From Antribacter soli (GTDB taxonomy: Bacteria; Actinomycetota; Actinomycetes; Actinomycetales; Cellulomonadaceae): a DNA stretch of 64,000 bases. Positions 9,085-18,504 of this stretch are shown piece by piece (positions within the stretch are counted from its first letter, which is position 1; the number at the start of each line of letters is the position of its first letter). Below the pieces are notes generated by a model. That model saw only the letters and a program-made list of their open reading frames with translations. It had not been told where the DNA came from and did not search any database. The DNA is taken from the NCBI RefSeq assembly GCF_021568775.1, contig NZ_JAKGSG010000042.1, positions 1 through 64,000 of the forward strand. The letters run 5' to 3'. A program made the position numbers and the translations under genes.

Positions 9085-10478
9085 CGGGCCCCCTCCCCGT
9101 TGCGGGAACCGCGCGGGGCGGACGCGCCCGCCCCGCCACCGGCGTCGGACAGGACGCGGACCCGCAGGCGCTCCACGCGCCGGCCCGCCATGGCCTCCAC
9201 GCGCAGCATGACGCCGTCGACCTCGATCTCGTCCCCGACGGTCGGCACCCGGCCGAGCCGGGCCATGACGAGGCCGCCGAGGGTCTCGTACGCACCGTCC
9301 TCGGGGACCTCGATGCCGCTGGTCTCCTCGAGCTCGTCGGGGCGCATCACTCCCGGCACGATCCAGGAGCCGTCCGCCGCACGGGCGGCGCCCGCGCGAC
9401 GTGGGTCGTGCTCGTCGGCGACGTCCCCGACCAGCTCCTCCACGACGTCCTCCAGGGTGACGATGCCGGACGTGCCGCCGTACTCGTCGACCACCACGGC
9501 CATCTGCATGCCGAACCCGCGCAGCTCCACGAGGAGAGGCCCCAGGCGGACGGTCTCGGGGACGCGATGCGCGTCCACCATGAGGGCGGCGGCAGGAACG
9601 TCGCGGCGGCGGCCGTGCGGCACGCCGACGGCGCGGCGCAGGTGCACCAGGCCGACGACGTCGTCCCGGTCCTCCCCGATCACGGGGAAGCGCGAGTGCC
9701 CGGTGCTGCGCGCGAGCGCGACGACGTCCTCCGCCGTGGTGTCGCGGTGGACCACCACCATCCGCATGCGGTCGGTCATCACGTCGACGGCCGTCAGCTC
9801 GTTGAGCTCGATGGAGTTCGTCAGCAGCGTCGCCACCGACTCCTCGAGCGTGCCCTCTCGCGCCGACCGGCGGACCAGGTACGCGAGCTCGGACGCGCTG
9901 CGCGCCCCGGACAGCTCCTCGCGCGGCTCGACGCCCACACGGCGCAGCAACGCGTTCGCCGACCCGTTCAGCACGGCGATCACCGGCTTGAACCCCGTGG
10001 TGAACATCCGCTGCAGGGGCATGACGACGCGTGCCGTGCCGAGTGGCACGGACAGGGCGAAGTTCTTGGGGATCAGCTCCCCGAACACCATGGAGAAGGT
10101 GTTCACCAGCACGAGCGCCAGGGCGACGGCGAGGCCGCCCGCGACCGCGCCGCTCATCGAGAAGCGCCCGAACGCCGCCTCCAGCAGAGAGGCCAGAGCC
10201 GGTTGCGCGGTGTAGCCCAGGAGGATGGTGGTCAGCGTGATGCCGACCTGCGCGGAGCTGAGCTCCGTCGAGAGGTTCTTCAGCCCGGCGCGAACCGCCC
10301 GGTCGCGCATGCCTGCGCGACGGACGGACCTGCCGGGCCCCGGACTGTCGCCCTCCGGGTCGTCCCCGCCGATCACGGCGGGGTCCAGGGTGACCAGGGA
10401 AAACTCGCCGGCCACGAAGAGTGCTGTACCTGCGGTCAGGAGCACCCCGAGCCCGACCATCAGCCAGTCGCCTACCAC
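9081..10478 (-). CDS. CNNM/CorC-family membrane protein with CBS domains (first of pair)
   Basis: A 465-residue paralogue of the next gene. It has an N-terminal CNNM membrane domain (FVAGEFSLVTLDPAV, FGELIPKNFALS), a CBS pair (DVMTDRMRMVVVHRD; VAALMVDAHRVPET; FGMQMAVVVDEYGGTSGIVTLEDVVEELVG) and a C-terminal transporter-associated CorC_HlyC domain (TLGGLVMARLGRVPTVGDEIEV). It is therefore the complete member, while the second member lacks this last domain. GTG 10478 has GGAG 6 nt upstream; GTG 10490 and ATG 10460 are alternatives. It probably takes part in Mg2+ or other divalent cation handling at the membrane. Confidence 0.87.
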   Translation of the reverse strand: MVGDWLMVGLGVLLTAGTALFVAGEFSLVTLDPAVIGGDDPEGDSPGPGRSVRRAGMRDRAVRAGLKNLSTELSSAQVGITLTTILLGYTAQPALASLLEAAFGRFSMSGAVAGGLAVALALVLVNTFSMVFGELIPKNFALSVPLGTARVVMPLQRMFTTGFKPVIAVLNGSANALLRRVGVEPREELSGARSASELAYLVRRSAREGTLEESVATLLTNSIELNELTAVDVMTDRMRMVVVHRDTTAEDVVALARSTGHSRFPVIGEDRDDVVGLVHLRRAVGVPHGRRRDVPAAALMVDAHRVPETVRLGPLLVELRGFGMQMAVVVDEYGGTSGIVTLEDVVEELVGDVADEHDPRRAGAARAADGSWIVPGVMRPDELEETSGIEVPEDGAYETLGGLVMARLGRVPTVGDEIEVDGVMLRVEAMAGRRVERLRVRVLSDAGGGAGASAPRGSRNGEGAR

Positions 10479-10724
10479 AGGGTGCTCCACGGATATCGCT
10501 CGATCATCGTGGCACCGATGGTAGCCGCTTGACACGCTCTTGGCTCTGCTCGCCGGGTCTCCGCCGGCCTGCCCGACGACGTCCGGATCACCCCCGCCGG
10601 TCGTGCTCCCGACCGGCGTGACGCACCCGGGCGACCGGGTCCGCGGCCGGGCGAGGACGACGCAGAGGCGGCCCACAGGTGCGCCTCAGTGTCCTGACAG
10701 GCCGGTACGTGCAAGATTGGTCCT

Positions 10725-11504
10725 ATGTCGACAGGTACGCCCCAGCCGAGCACCTCGTACCCGGGGAGCGCCGCACCCGCCACGGGTCAGCCGAGCCAGC
10801 CCGGGAGCCAGCAGAGCGCCACCGTGCTCGTCGTCGAGGACGAGCCCACCATCGCCACCGCGATCGCCCAGCGGCTGTCCGCGGAGGGCTGGCGTGTGGA
10901 GGTGGCGCGCGACGGGCTGTCCGGCGTGGACGCCGCCGCGCGCCTGCGCCCGGACGTGGTGGTGCTCGACGTCATGCTGCCCGGTATCGACGGCCTCGAG
11001 GTGACCCGCCGCATCCAGGCGGACCACCCTGTGCCGATCCTCATGCTCACCGCGCGCGACGACGAGACCGACATGCTGGTCGGGCTCGGCGTGGGCGCGG
11101 ACGACTACATGACGAAGCCCTTCTCGATGCGGGAGCTCGTCGCACGCATCAAGGCGCTGCTGCGCCGCGTCGACCGCGCCGCGCAGGCCGCCGTGTCCGC
11201 GCCGTCGGACCCGCCCATGGTCATGGGCGACGTCACCGTGGACCGCGCGCAGCGTCGCGTCTACCGCGGCGGCGACGAGGTCCACCTCACGCCCACGGAG
11301 TTCGAGCTGCTCGTCATGCTGGCCGGCTCCCCGAAGACCGTCCTCACGCGCGAGCGCCTCCTCGCCGAGGTGTGGGACTGGGCGGACGCGAGCGGCACCC
11401 GCACCGTGGACTCCCACATCAAGGCGCTGCGCCGCAAGCTCGGGCCGGACCTGATCCGGACGGTTCACGGCGTCGGGTACGCGTTCGAGCCGCCGACAGC
11501 CTGA
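10725..11504 (+). CDS. OmpR/PhoB-family response regulator
   Basis: A 259-residue two-component regulator. After a Ser/Pro/Gln-rich tail of about 30 residues, the receiver domain shows the acidic pair in VVEDEPT, the phospho-acceptor Asp82 in VVLDVMLPG and the Lys in MTKPFS. A winged-helix DNA-binding domain follows (LTPTEFELLVMLAGSPKTVLTRERLL; TRTVDSHIKALRRKLG). The cognate kinase starts 10 nt after its stop. The signal sensed and target genes cannot be inferred. The ribosome site is weak, and the coding-like region begins close to a possible promoter shared with the divergent CNNM pair. Confidence 0.92.
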   Translation: MSTGTPQPSTSYPGSAAPATGQPSQPGSQQSATVLVVEDEPTIATAIAQRLSAEGWRVEVARDGLSGVDAAARLRPDVVVLDVMLPGIDGLEVTRRIQADHPVPILMLTARDDETDMLVGLGVGADDYMTKPFSMRELVARIKALLRRVDRAAQAAVSAPSDPPMVMGDVTVDRAQRRVYRGGDEVHLTPTEFELLVMLAGSPKTVLTRERLLAEVWDWADASGTRTVDSHIKALRRKLGPDLIRTVHGVGYAFEPPTA

Positions 11505-11513
11505 GGCACGCCG

Positions 11514-12593
11514 ATGAAGCCAAGGCGGGCGATACCCGACCTGCGCCCGCTCGACCCGCTCCAGTCCCTGAAGACGAAGCTCGGCGTGCTCGTGGCGGCG
11601 ACAGCCACCCTCGCCGTGCTCATCACGTGGCTCGGCCTGCAGGCGTCCCTCGGGCCGAGCCGCACGTTCCCGCTCGCGATCGTGCTGTCGCTCCTGCTGA
11701 CGCAGATCCTCGCGCGCGGCATGACGTCGCCCCTGCGCGAGATGACGGCGGCCGTGCAGGCGATGGCCGACGGCGACTACACGACGCGGGTGCACGCGAC
11801 GAGCCAGGACGAGGTGGGCCAGCTCGCCACCGCCTTCAACATGATGGCGGAGGACCTGGAGTCGGTGGAGAAGACGCGGCGCGACCTCATCGCGAACGTG
11901 TCGCACGAGCTGCGTACCCCGGTCGCGGCGCTCCAGGCGCAGCTCGAGAACATGGTGGACGGCGTCGCGGAGCCCACGCCGGCGGCCCTGGAGCAGGCGC
12001 TCGCGCAGACGGAGCGGCTCACGCGCCTCGTCACCTACCTGCTGGACCTGTCGCGCATCGAGGCGGGGGCCTCCGCCCTGAGCGTCGGCCAGATCGCCGT
12101 CGGTGACTTCCTCGAGGACTGCGCGCAGTCGCTGTCGATGGTGGAAGCCGGCAAGGGCCTGAACTACGTGGTGGACGTGACGCCCGAGGACCTGATGCTG
12201 GAGGCAGACGCCGAGCGGCTGCACCAGGTCATCACGAACCTGCTGCAGAACGCGATCCGGCACTCGCCGCAGGGCGGGGTCATCCGGCTGGACGGCTATC
12301 CGGTCGACGACCTCGTCGTCATCGAGGTGAGCGACCAGGGGCCGGGCATCGCCCCGCAGGACCGCGAGCAGATCTTCGAACGGTTCGCCCGCGGGTCCCA
12401 CGGACCCGTCGCGACGCCGGGGACGGGCACCAGCGGCGGCACCGGCATCGGCCTGGCGATCGTGCGCTGGGCGGTGGACCTGCACGGAGGGCACATCGAG
12501 GTGGCGGACTCCGCCGAGGGCGCCACGATGCGCGTGACCCTGCCGGCGCGATCTCATCCTGCGCCCGGCGTGACGACCATGCCGGCGGAGTGA
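11514..12593 (+). CDS. Sensor histidine kinase with HAMP domain
   Basis: A 359-residue membrane kinase paired with the preceding regulator. Two hydrophobic segments near the N-terminus (LGVLVAATATLAVLITWLG and FPLAIVLSLLLTQILA) are separated by only about 10 residues, so there is almost no extracellular sensor loop. A HAMP domain follows (about 68-120), then the H-box ANVSHELRTP with His131, and an ATPase domain with the N-box (ITNLLQNAIRHS), G1 (DQGPGI), F-box (IFERFARG) and G2 (GGTGIGLAIV). Lack of a sensor domain suggests sensing in or at the membrane. The gene order is regulator then kinase. Confidence 0.93.
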   Translation: MKPRRAIPDLRPLDPLQSLKTKLGVLVAATATLAVLITWLGLQASLGPSRTFPLAIVLSLLLTQILARGMTSPLREMTAAVQAMADGDYTTRVHATSQDEVGQLATAFNMMAEDLESVEKTRRDLIANVSHELRTPVAALQAQLENMVDGVAEPTPAALEQALAQTERLTRLVTYLLDLSRIEAGASALSVGQIAVGDFLEDCAQSLSMVEAGKGLNYVVDVTPEDLMLEADAERLHQVITNLLQNAIRHSPQGGVIRLDGYPVDDLVVIEVSDQGPGIAPQDREQIFERFARGSHGPVATPGTGTSGGTGIGLAIVRWAVDLHGGHIEVADSAEGATMRVTLPARSHPAPGVTTMPAE

Positions 12594-12888
12594 GGCGCAC
12601 GCCGTGAGACCCCGTCGCCGTGATTTGCGTCACATCAGCAAGCCAACGTTTGCGGCCGCAAGGAGTACGAAACGTCGGGCTGGACACTTCCAGCCCGAAC
12701 ATTGCCCGGCTTTTGCCCGGCGTGCAAGATTCGTGACGAACCGTCACCATGCCGCTCGCGACCACTGCAGCGTGTCCGTTTCGGGCACCCTGTCAACGGC
12801 GTCAAGGGCCTACGCTTGAAAACGGCCCGGAACTTCGGGCCGAGCACGAACTCTCGAGAACGCACTCCTACCAGAGAGTGCCGACACT
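12594..12888 (+). promoter_or_regulatory. Upstream region of kgd
   Basis: This 295-bp gap holds a 12-bp perfect palindrome TTGCGGCCGCAA at 12650-12661 and a small hairpin (CGGCCCG with CGGGCCG) at 12823-12842 within the likely kgd leader. TACGCT at 12811 could be a -10 but no matching -35 is clear. The open frames in it do not look like genes. Confidence 0.35.
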
Positions 12889-15800
12889 GTGGTGAAGGTG
12901 GGCGATCCGCGCGTGGCTGGGTCAGAGTCGATCAGCGTGTCGAGCACGTCGTTCGGGGCCAACGAATGGCTCGTCGACGAGCTCTACGAGCAGTACCTCA
13001 AGGACAAGAACGCGGTAGACCCCGCATGGTGGGACTTCTTCGAGGACTACACCCCGGGCGGTAACGGCGGTCCGACGGCGGCCGAGGCCACCCTGGCGAC
13101 CCCCGCCACCCCTCCGGCGACCGCCCCGGGCGGTGCACCGGCCCAGCCGGCGCCGAGCCCCGCGGCGTCCCACGGGACCGCCGCCGCCGAGGAGGCGCAG
13201 AGGGTCCGCCGGCAGCCGGTCCCCAAGGAGCCTTCCGTGAACGCGGCCCTGAAGAAGGTCGTGGCGACGGCGCAGCCGGCCACGGCGGAGTACGCGGCGG
13301 CCGCGACCGTCAAGCCGAAGCCGCACCACGACGACGCCGTCGACGAGGTCGAGAAGCTGCGCGGCCCGGCCGCGCGCGTCGTGACCAACATGGAGTCCTC
13401 GCTCGACGTGCCCACGGCCACCTCGGTGCGCGCGGTGCCCGCCAAGCTCATGGTGGACAACCGCACCGTGATCAACAACCACCTCAAGCGCGGCCGCGGG
13501 GGGAAGATCTCGTTCACGCACCTCATCGGCTACGCGCTGGTCGAGGCGCTGGCCGACATGCCGGTGATGAACGCGCACTACCAGATGGTGGACGGCAAGC
13601 CCGGCATCGTGCAGCCCGCCCACGTGGGCTTCGGTCTCGCGATCGACCTGTCCAAGCCGGACGGCTCGCGCCAGCTCCTTGTGCCGAGCATCAAGAAGGC
13701 GGAGGAGCTCGACTTCTCCGAGTTCTGGGCCGCCTACGAGGAGCTCGTCCGCAAGGCGCGCGGCGCGAAGCTCACGGTCGACGACTTCGCCGGCACGACG
13801 ATCTCGCTCACGAACCCGGGCGGCATCGGCACCGTGCACTCGGTGCCGCGGCTCATGCAGGGCCAGGGCACGATCATCGGCGTCGGCGCGATGGACTACC
13901 CGGCCGAGTTCGCCGGCGCCTCCGACGAGCAGCTCGCGCGCATGGGCGTGTCGAAGGTCCTGACGATCACGTCGACCTACGACCACCGCATCATCCAGGG
14001 CGCGCAGTCCGGCGAGTTCCTCAAGATCCTCTCGGGCAAGCTGCTCGGCCTCGACGGCTTCTACGACCGCGTCTTCGCGGCGCTGCGCGTGCCGTACGAG
14101 CCGGTCCGCTGGGTCCGCGACAACACCGTCTCCACCGAGATCGAGGCCGCCAAGCCGGCCAAGATCGCGGAGGTCATCCAGTCGCACCGCTCGCGCGGCC
14201 ACCTCATGGCGGACACGGACCCGCTCGCGTACCGCCAGCGCAAGCACCCGGACCTCGACATCCAGAACCACGGCCTCACGCTGTGGGACCTGGACCGGAC
14301 ATTCCCGACCGGCGGGTTCGGCACCAAGGACCGGATGACGCTGCGCGAGATCCTTGGTCTCCTGCGCGACTCCTACTGCCGCTCCATCGGCATCGAGTAC
14401 ATGCACATCGCCGACCCGGCGCAGCGCACGTGGCTTCAGGAGCGCCTCGAATCCGGCTACGCCCGCACCCCGCGCGAGGACCAGCTGCGCATCCTGCGCA
14501 AGCTGAACTCCGCCGAGGCGTTCGAGACGTTCCTGCAGACGAAGTACGTCGGCCAGAAGCGCTTCTCGCTCGAGGGCGCCGAGACCGTCATCCCGCTGCT
14601 CGACGCGATCCTGTCGAAGGCCGCCGAGAACGGCCTCGACGAGGTCGGCATCGGCATGGCGCACCGCGGCCGCCTCAACGTGCTCGCGAACATCGCCGGC
14701 AAGAGCTACGGGCAGATCTTCAAGGAGTTCGAGGGCGTCCTCGACCCGAAGAGCATCCAGGGCTCCGGCGACGTCAAGTACCACCTCGGCACCGAGGGCG
14801 TGTTCACCGCGGAGAGCGGCGCCACGACGCGCGTCTACCTCGCGGCCAACCCGTCGCACCTGGAGGCCGTGGACCCCGTGCTCGAGGGCATCGTCCGCGC
14901 CAAGCAGGACCGCATCGACCTCGGCAAGGACGGCTTCTCCGTGCTGCCGATCCTCGTGCACGGCGACGCGGCCTTCGCCGGCCAGGGCGTGGTCCCCGAG
15001 GTGCTGAACCTGTCGCAGCTGCGCGGGTACCGCACGGGCGGCACGATCCACGTGATCATCAACAACCAGGTCGGCTTCACCACCGGCCCGCAGTCGTCGC
15101 GCTCCACCACGTACGCGACCGACGTGGCCAAGGGCTACCAGATCCCGGTCTTCCACGTGAACGGCGACGACCCCGAGGCGTGCGTCCGCGTCGCCGAGCT
15201 GGCCTTCGCGTACCGCGAGCAGTTCGGCCGCGACGTCGTGATCGACATGATCTGCTACCGCCGTCGCGGTCACAACGAGGGCGACGACCCGTCGATGACG
15301 CAGCCGCTCATGTACAACCTCATCGAGGCCAAGCGGTCGGTGCGCAAGCTGTACACCGAGAACCTGGTCTCGCGCGGTGACATCACCGTGGAGGACGCGG
15401 AGCTCGTGCTGCAGGACTACCAGTCGCAGCTCGAGCAGGTCTTCACGGAGACCAAGAGCGGCGGGTTCGAGCCCTCGACCGAGCACATCAAGGGCCTGGA
15501 ACGCCCCGAGTCCCAGCTCGAGGACGCGGGCATCATGATGGGCTGGAAGACGGCCATCTCCCATGCCGTGCTGGAGCGCATCGGCGAGGTCCACACGGCC
15601 CCGCCGGAGGGCTTCACGGTGCACCCGAAGCTCGCCCAGCTCCTCGAGAAGCGCCAGCTCATGTCGAAGGAGGGTGGCATCGACTGGGGCTTCGGCGAGC
15701 TCGCGGCCTTCGGTTCGCTGCTCATCGACGGCGTGCCGGTCCGGCTCGCCGGACAGGACTCCCGCCGGGGTACCTTCGTGCAGCGTCACGCCGTCTTCCA

Positions 15801-16692
15801 CGACCGCGACACCGGCGCCGAGTGGACCCCGCTGCTGTACCTGTCCGACGACCAGGCGAAGTTCTGGATCTACGACTCGTCCCTGTCGGAGTACGCCGCT
15901 CTCGGCTTCGAGTACGGCTACTCGGTGGAGCGCCCGGACGCCCTCGTGCTCTGGGAGGCGCAGTTCGGCGACTTCGTCAACGGCGCCCAGACCGTGATCG
16001 ACGAGTTCATCTCGTCGGCGGAGCAGAAGTGGGGCCAGTCCGCCTCCGTCGTCATGCTCCTGCCGCACGGCTACGAGGGCCAGGGTCCGGACCACTCGTC
16101 CGCCCGCATCGAGCGGTTCCTCCAGCTGTGCGCGCAGAACAACATGACGGTGGCGCAGCCGTCCACGCCCGCCTCGTACTTCCACCTGCTGCGCCGGCAG
16201 GCGTACGCCCGCCCGCGTCGCCCGCTCGTGGTCTTCACGCCGAAGCAGCTTCTGCGGCTCAAGGCCGCCTCGTCCGCGGTCGAGGACTTCACGAACGGGA
16301 CGTTCGAGCCCGTGCTCGGCGACACCGCCGTGGTCCCGGGCTCGGTGGACCGCGTGCTCCTGTGCACGGGCCGCCTGTACTACGACCTGCTCGCCGAGCG
16401 CACCAGGCGCGGCGACACCAGCACGGCGATCGTCCGCCTCGAGCAGCTCTACCCGTTCCCGGAGGAGGAGCTGCGCGGCGAGCTGGCGAAGTACCCGGGC
16501 GCGCAGGTCCTCTGGGTGCAGGACGAGCCGGAGAACCAGGGCGCCTGGTGGTACGTCCACCTCAACGTGCCCGAGGACCTGCCGCGCGTGCGCGTCGTGT
16601 CCCGCCCGGCGTCCGCCTCCACGGCAGCCGGCACGGCCAAGCGCCACCAGGCGCAGCAGGCCACGCTCCTGGAGCAGGCCTTCACGCGCTGA
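12889..16692 (+). CDS. kgd: Multifunctional 2-oxoglutarate metabolism enzyme (decarboxylase/E1-E2o)
   Basis: A one-chain actinobacterial enzyme of 1267 residues for the 2-oxoglutarate node of the TCA cycle. The N-terminal segment NEWLVDELYEQYLKDK tethers E1. An Ala/Pro linker follows (about 50-120), then a succinyltransferase (E2o-like) catalytic domain with TYDHRIIQG (His near 366), then the thiamine-diphosphate E1o domain (GIGMAHRGRLNVLANIAGKS near 590; GDAAFAGQGVV near 690; GHNEGDDP). There is no lipoyl domain, as in other Kgd proteins, so the complex borrows E2 and E3 from pyruvate dehydrogenase; GarA/OdhI-type FHA proteins regulate such enzymes. GTG 12937 (VSSTSFGANEW) matches the family N-terminus as well as GTG 12889 does; the start is uncertain by 16 codons. 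Confidence 0.95.
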   Translation: MVKVGDPRVAGSESISVSSTSFGANEWLVDELYEQYLKDKNAVDPAWWDFFEDYTPGGNGGPTAAEATLATPATPPATAPGGAPAQPAPSPAASHGTAAAEEAQRVRRQPVPKEPSVNAALKKVVATAQPATAEYAAAATVKPKPHHDDAVDEVEKLRGPAARVVTNMESSLDVPTATSVRAVPAKLMVDNRTVINNHLKRGRGGKISFTHLIGYALVEALADMPVMNAHYQMVDGKPGIVQPAHVGFGLAIDLSKPDGSRQLLVPSIKKAEELDFSEFWAAYEELVRKARGAKLTVDDFAGTTISLTNPGGIGTVHSVPRLMQGQGTIIGVGAMDYPAEFAGASDEQLARMGVSKVLTITSTYDHRIIQGAQSGEFLKILSGKLLGLDGFYDRVFAALRVPYEPVRWVRDNTVSTEIEAAKPAKIAEVIQSHRSRGHLMADTDPLAYRQRKHPDLDIQNHGLTLWDLDRTFPTGGFGTKDRMTLREILGLLRDSYCRSIGIEYMHIADPAQRTWLQERLESGYARTPREDQLRILRKLNSAEAFETFLQTKYVGQKRFSLEGAETVIPLLDAILSKAAENGLDEVGIGMAHRGRLNVLANIAGKSYGQIFKEFEGVLDPKSIQGSGDVKYHLGTEGVFTAESGATTRVYLAANPSHLEAVDPVLEGIVRAKQDRIDLGKDGFSVLPILVHGDAAFAGQGVVPEVLNLSQLRGYRTGGTIHVIINNQVGFTTGPQSSRSTTYATDVAKGYQIPVFHVNGDDPEACVRVAELAFAYREQFGRDVVIDMICYRRRGHNEGDDPSMTQPLMYNLIEAKRSVRKLYTENLVSRGDITVEDAELVLQDYQSQLEQVFTETKSGGFEPSTEHIKGLERPESQLEDAGIMMGWKTAISHAVLERIGEVHTAPPEGFTVHPKLAQLLEKRQLMSKEGGIDWGFGELAAFGSLLIDGVPVRLAGQDSRRGTFVQRHAVFHDRDTGAEWTPLLYLSDDQAKFWIYDSSLSEYAALGFEYGYSVERPDALVLWEAQFGDFVNGAQTVIDEFISSAEQKWGQSASVVMLLPHGYEGQGPDHSSARIERFLQLCAQNNMTVAQPSTPASYFHLLRRQAYARPRRPLVVFTPKQLLRLKAASSAVEDFTNGTFEPVLGDTAVVPGSVDRVLLCTGRLYYDLLAERTRRGDTSTAIVRLEQLYPFPEEELRGELAKYPGAQVLWVQDEPENQGAWWYVHLNVPEDLPRVRVVSRPASASTAAGTAKRHQAQQATLLEQAFTR

Positions 16693-16701
16693 TCGTCTGC
16701 C

Positions 16702-16757
16702 CGACGACGGACGCCCGGTCACCTTCCGTACGGAAGGTGACCGGGCGTCCGTCGTCG
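16702..16757. terminator. Perfect 56-bp inverted repeat after kgd
   Basis: A loopless perfect palindrome with 28-bp arms is centred on CCGTACGG, starting 10 nt after the kgd stop. No U-tract follows. It is likely a strong U-less terminator that isolates kgd from the gene 19 nt downstream. Confidence 0.75.
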
Positions 16758-16776
16758 TACCGGGGAGTGCCCTGGC

Positions 16777-17388
16777 ATGATCGGCGCCATGGCATCCATG
16801 CACTCCCGGGGCCGCCCTCTGGCGGAGGTGGTGAGCTGGAGGATTGCCGTGGCGTCACCCTGGCGCCGCGCCCGGGCGTGGACGGTCTTCGTGCTCGCGC
16901 TCGTGCTGGAAGTGGCGGGCGGGGCGGGGTTCAGTGTCGACCGCCCGCCGGCGATCTCCCGCATGCCCGTGATCCCGCCGGAGGACGGCGCCGACATCCC
17001 TGACGTACATCTCTGGGCGGAGAGCGGCGTCGCGCCCTGGATGCCCGCCCGCTGGGCGGACCGTCCGGCCGTGGTCGGGACGACGAGCGGTGCGCGGGTC
17101 GAGCCGCCGGGCCTGCCCCGTCCCGTCCAGCTCGACCCGCGCCTGCTGTGGCTCGTCGAGGCGTCACCGCAGGAGAGCCGCCGCCCGGAGAGGTTCGCCG
17201 CCGAGCCGTGGCGTGCGCGCGTACGCGGCCGGGACGCCGAGGGCCGCGAGGTCGACGTCGTCCTCGCGGGGACCTGGGCGAGCCTGGCGTGGCTCGGTCA
17301 CCTGGGCGGGTGGCCCGACCCGACGGTCACGCCCCTGCCGCCGGTTACCGCACCCGAGCCCGACGCGTGGGGCAACGCGCGCGCCTGA
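16777..17388 (+). CDS. Predicted membrane-anchored hypothetical protein
   Basis: A 203-residue protein with a basic N-terminus (WRRARAW) and one hydrophobic stretch (TVFVLALVLEVAGGAGF, about 36-52), followed by a Pro/Trp-rich outer region without recognised domain. Repeated Trp and Pro (HLWAESGVAPWMPARW; LGHLGGWPDPTVTPLPP) are notable. ATG 16777 has GGGGAG 9 nt before it and is preferred over ATG at 16789 and 16798. It converges on the aldo/keto reductase with only 2 bp between stops and no hairpin there. Function is unknown. Confidence 0.65.
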   Translation: MIGAMASMHSRGRPLAEVVSWRIAVASPWRRARAWTVFVLALVLEVAGGAGFSVDRPPAISRMPVIPPEDGADIPDVHLWAESGVAPWMPARWADRPAVVGTTSGARVEPPGLPRPVQLDPRLLWLVEASPQESRRPERFAAEPWRARVRGRDAEGREVDVVLAGTWASLAWLGHLGGWPDPTVTPLPPVTAPEPDAWGNARA

Positions 17389-17390
17389 CC

Positions 17391-18386
17391 TCACCACTTG
17401 TCGTGGACGTGCTCCCGGACCAGCTCGTCGTAGATCTCCCGCACGCCCGATGCGAACAGCGGGCCGAGCGTGCCGGCCTCCCCGGCGGCCGCGTTCGAGC
17501 GCGCCTGCTCGGGGCTGCGGGCGCCCGGGATGACCGTCGAGACGCCAGGCTGCTGCCACGCCCACGCGATCGCGGCCTGCGCCGGCGTGAGGCTCTCGCC
17601 GAAGGTCTCGCGGACGAGCTCCGTGAAGCGGCCCGCGGCCTCCACCCCGACCTCGTACGGGACACCCGAGAACGTCTCGCCGACGTCGAAGGCGCTGCCG
17701 TCCCGGTTGAAGTTGCGGTGGTCTTCCTTGGCGAAGACCGTGTCCTTGGTGTACTTGCCGGACAGCAGGCCCGACGCGAGAGGCACCCGGGCGATGATGC
17801 CCACTCCCGCGGCCGAAGCCGCCGGCACGACCTCCTCGAGCGGCTTGAGGCGGAAGGCGTTGAGGATGATCTGCACGCTCGCCACGTTCGGGCGGGCGAT
17901 CGCCGTCAGCGCCTCCCCGACCGTCTCGACGCTGACGCCGTAGCTGGCGACGACGCCCTCCTCGACGAGGGTGTCGAGCGCGTCGAACACCTCGTCGTCC
18001 GAGTACACGGAGGTGGGCGGGCAGTGGAGCTGCACCAGGTCCAGCCGGTCGACGCCGAGGTTGCGGCGGGACCGGTCCGTCCATTCGCGGAAGTGGTCCA
18101 TCACGTAGTTCTCCGGCTCCTGCGGCATCCGGCGGCCCATCTTCGTGGCGACCGTGATGCTCGCGTCCGGGTGGTTCTTCAGGAAGGCGCCGATCACCTG
18201 CTCGCTCCGCCCGTCGCCGTAGACATCGGCGGTGTCGAAGAAGTCCACCCCGGACTCGAACGCGGCGTCGAGGATGGCGTGCGCGTCCGCCTCGCTCACC
18301 TCGCCCCAGTCAGCGCCGAGCTGCCAGGTGCCCAGGCCCACGACCGGCACGAGCCGGCCGGTCCGTCCGAGTACCTGCTTTTCCAT
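17391..18386 (-). CDS. Aldo/keto reductase
   Basis: A 331-residue NADPH-dependent oxidoreductase of the (beta/alpha)8 AKR fold, nearest the Tas/YhdN-like group. The catalytic tetrad is visible as Asp51 and Tyr56 in FFDTADVYG, Lys82 in VATKMGRR and His121 in LVQLHCPP. The cofactor phosphate region is near the C-terminus (VIPGARSPEQARSNAAA). ATG 18386 is preceded by GGAGGAACG. It is divergent from the aldose epimerase gene, so both may serve sugar metabolism, but the substrate is not indicated by sequence. Confidence 0.9.
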   Translation of the reverse strand: MEKQVLGRTGRLVPVVGLGTWQLGADWGEVSEADAHAILDAAFESGVDFFDTADVYGDGRSEQVIGAFLKNHPDASITVATKMGRRMPQEPENYVMDHFREWTDRSRRNLGVDRLDLVQLHCPPTSVYSDDEVFDALDTLVEEGVVASYGVSVETVGEALTAIARPNVASVQIILNAFRLKPLEEVVPAASAAGVGIIARVPLASGLLSGKYTKDTVFAKEDHRNFNRDGSAFDVGETFSGVPYEVGVEAAGRFTELVRETFGESLTPAQAAIAWAWQQPGVSTVIPGARSPEQARSNAAAGEAGTLGPLFASGVREIYDELVREHVHDKW

Positions 18387-18504
18387 CGTTCCTCCATGCT
18401 GTGGTGCGAGCGCCCGCGGCCCGCCATCGGTGGCGGGGCACACGTGGGACAGTCTGCTGTCCAACGCTACGGTGCGCCCGACGAAAGAGCGTTGCCATTA
18501 CGGT

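Noticed and set aside
12604-12819. Small plus-strand open frame between the histidine kinase and kgd
   Set aside because: The composition is unlike local coding sequence, no ribosome site is present, and it overlaps the presumed kgd promoter.
12922-16803. A long minus-strand open frame of about 1290 codons opposite kgd
   Set aside because: It exists because the high-GC third-position bias of kgd removes stop codons on the opposite strand. Its translation is rich in His, Arg and Val without any domain, whereas kgd on the plus strand is fully conserved.
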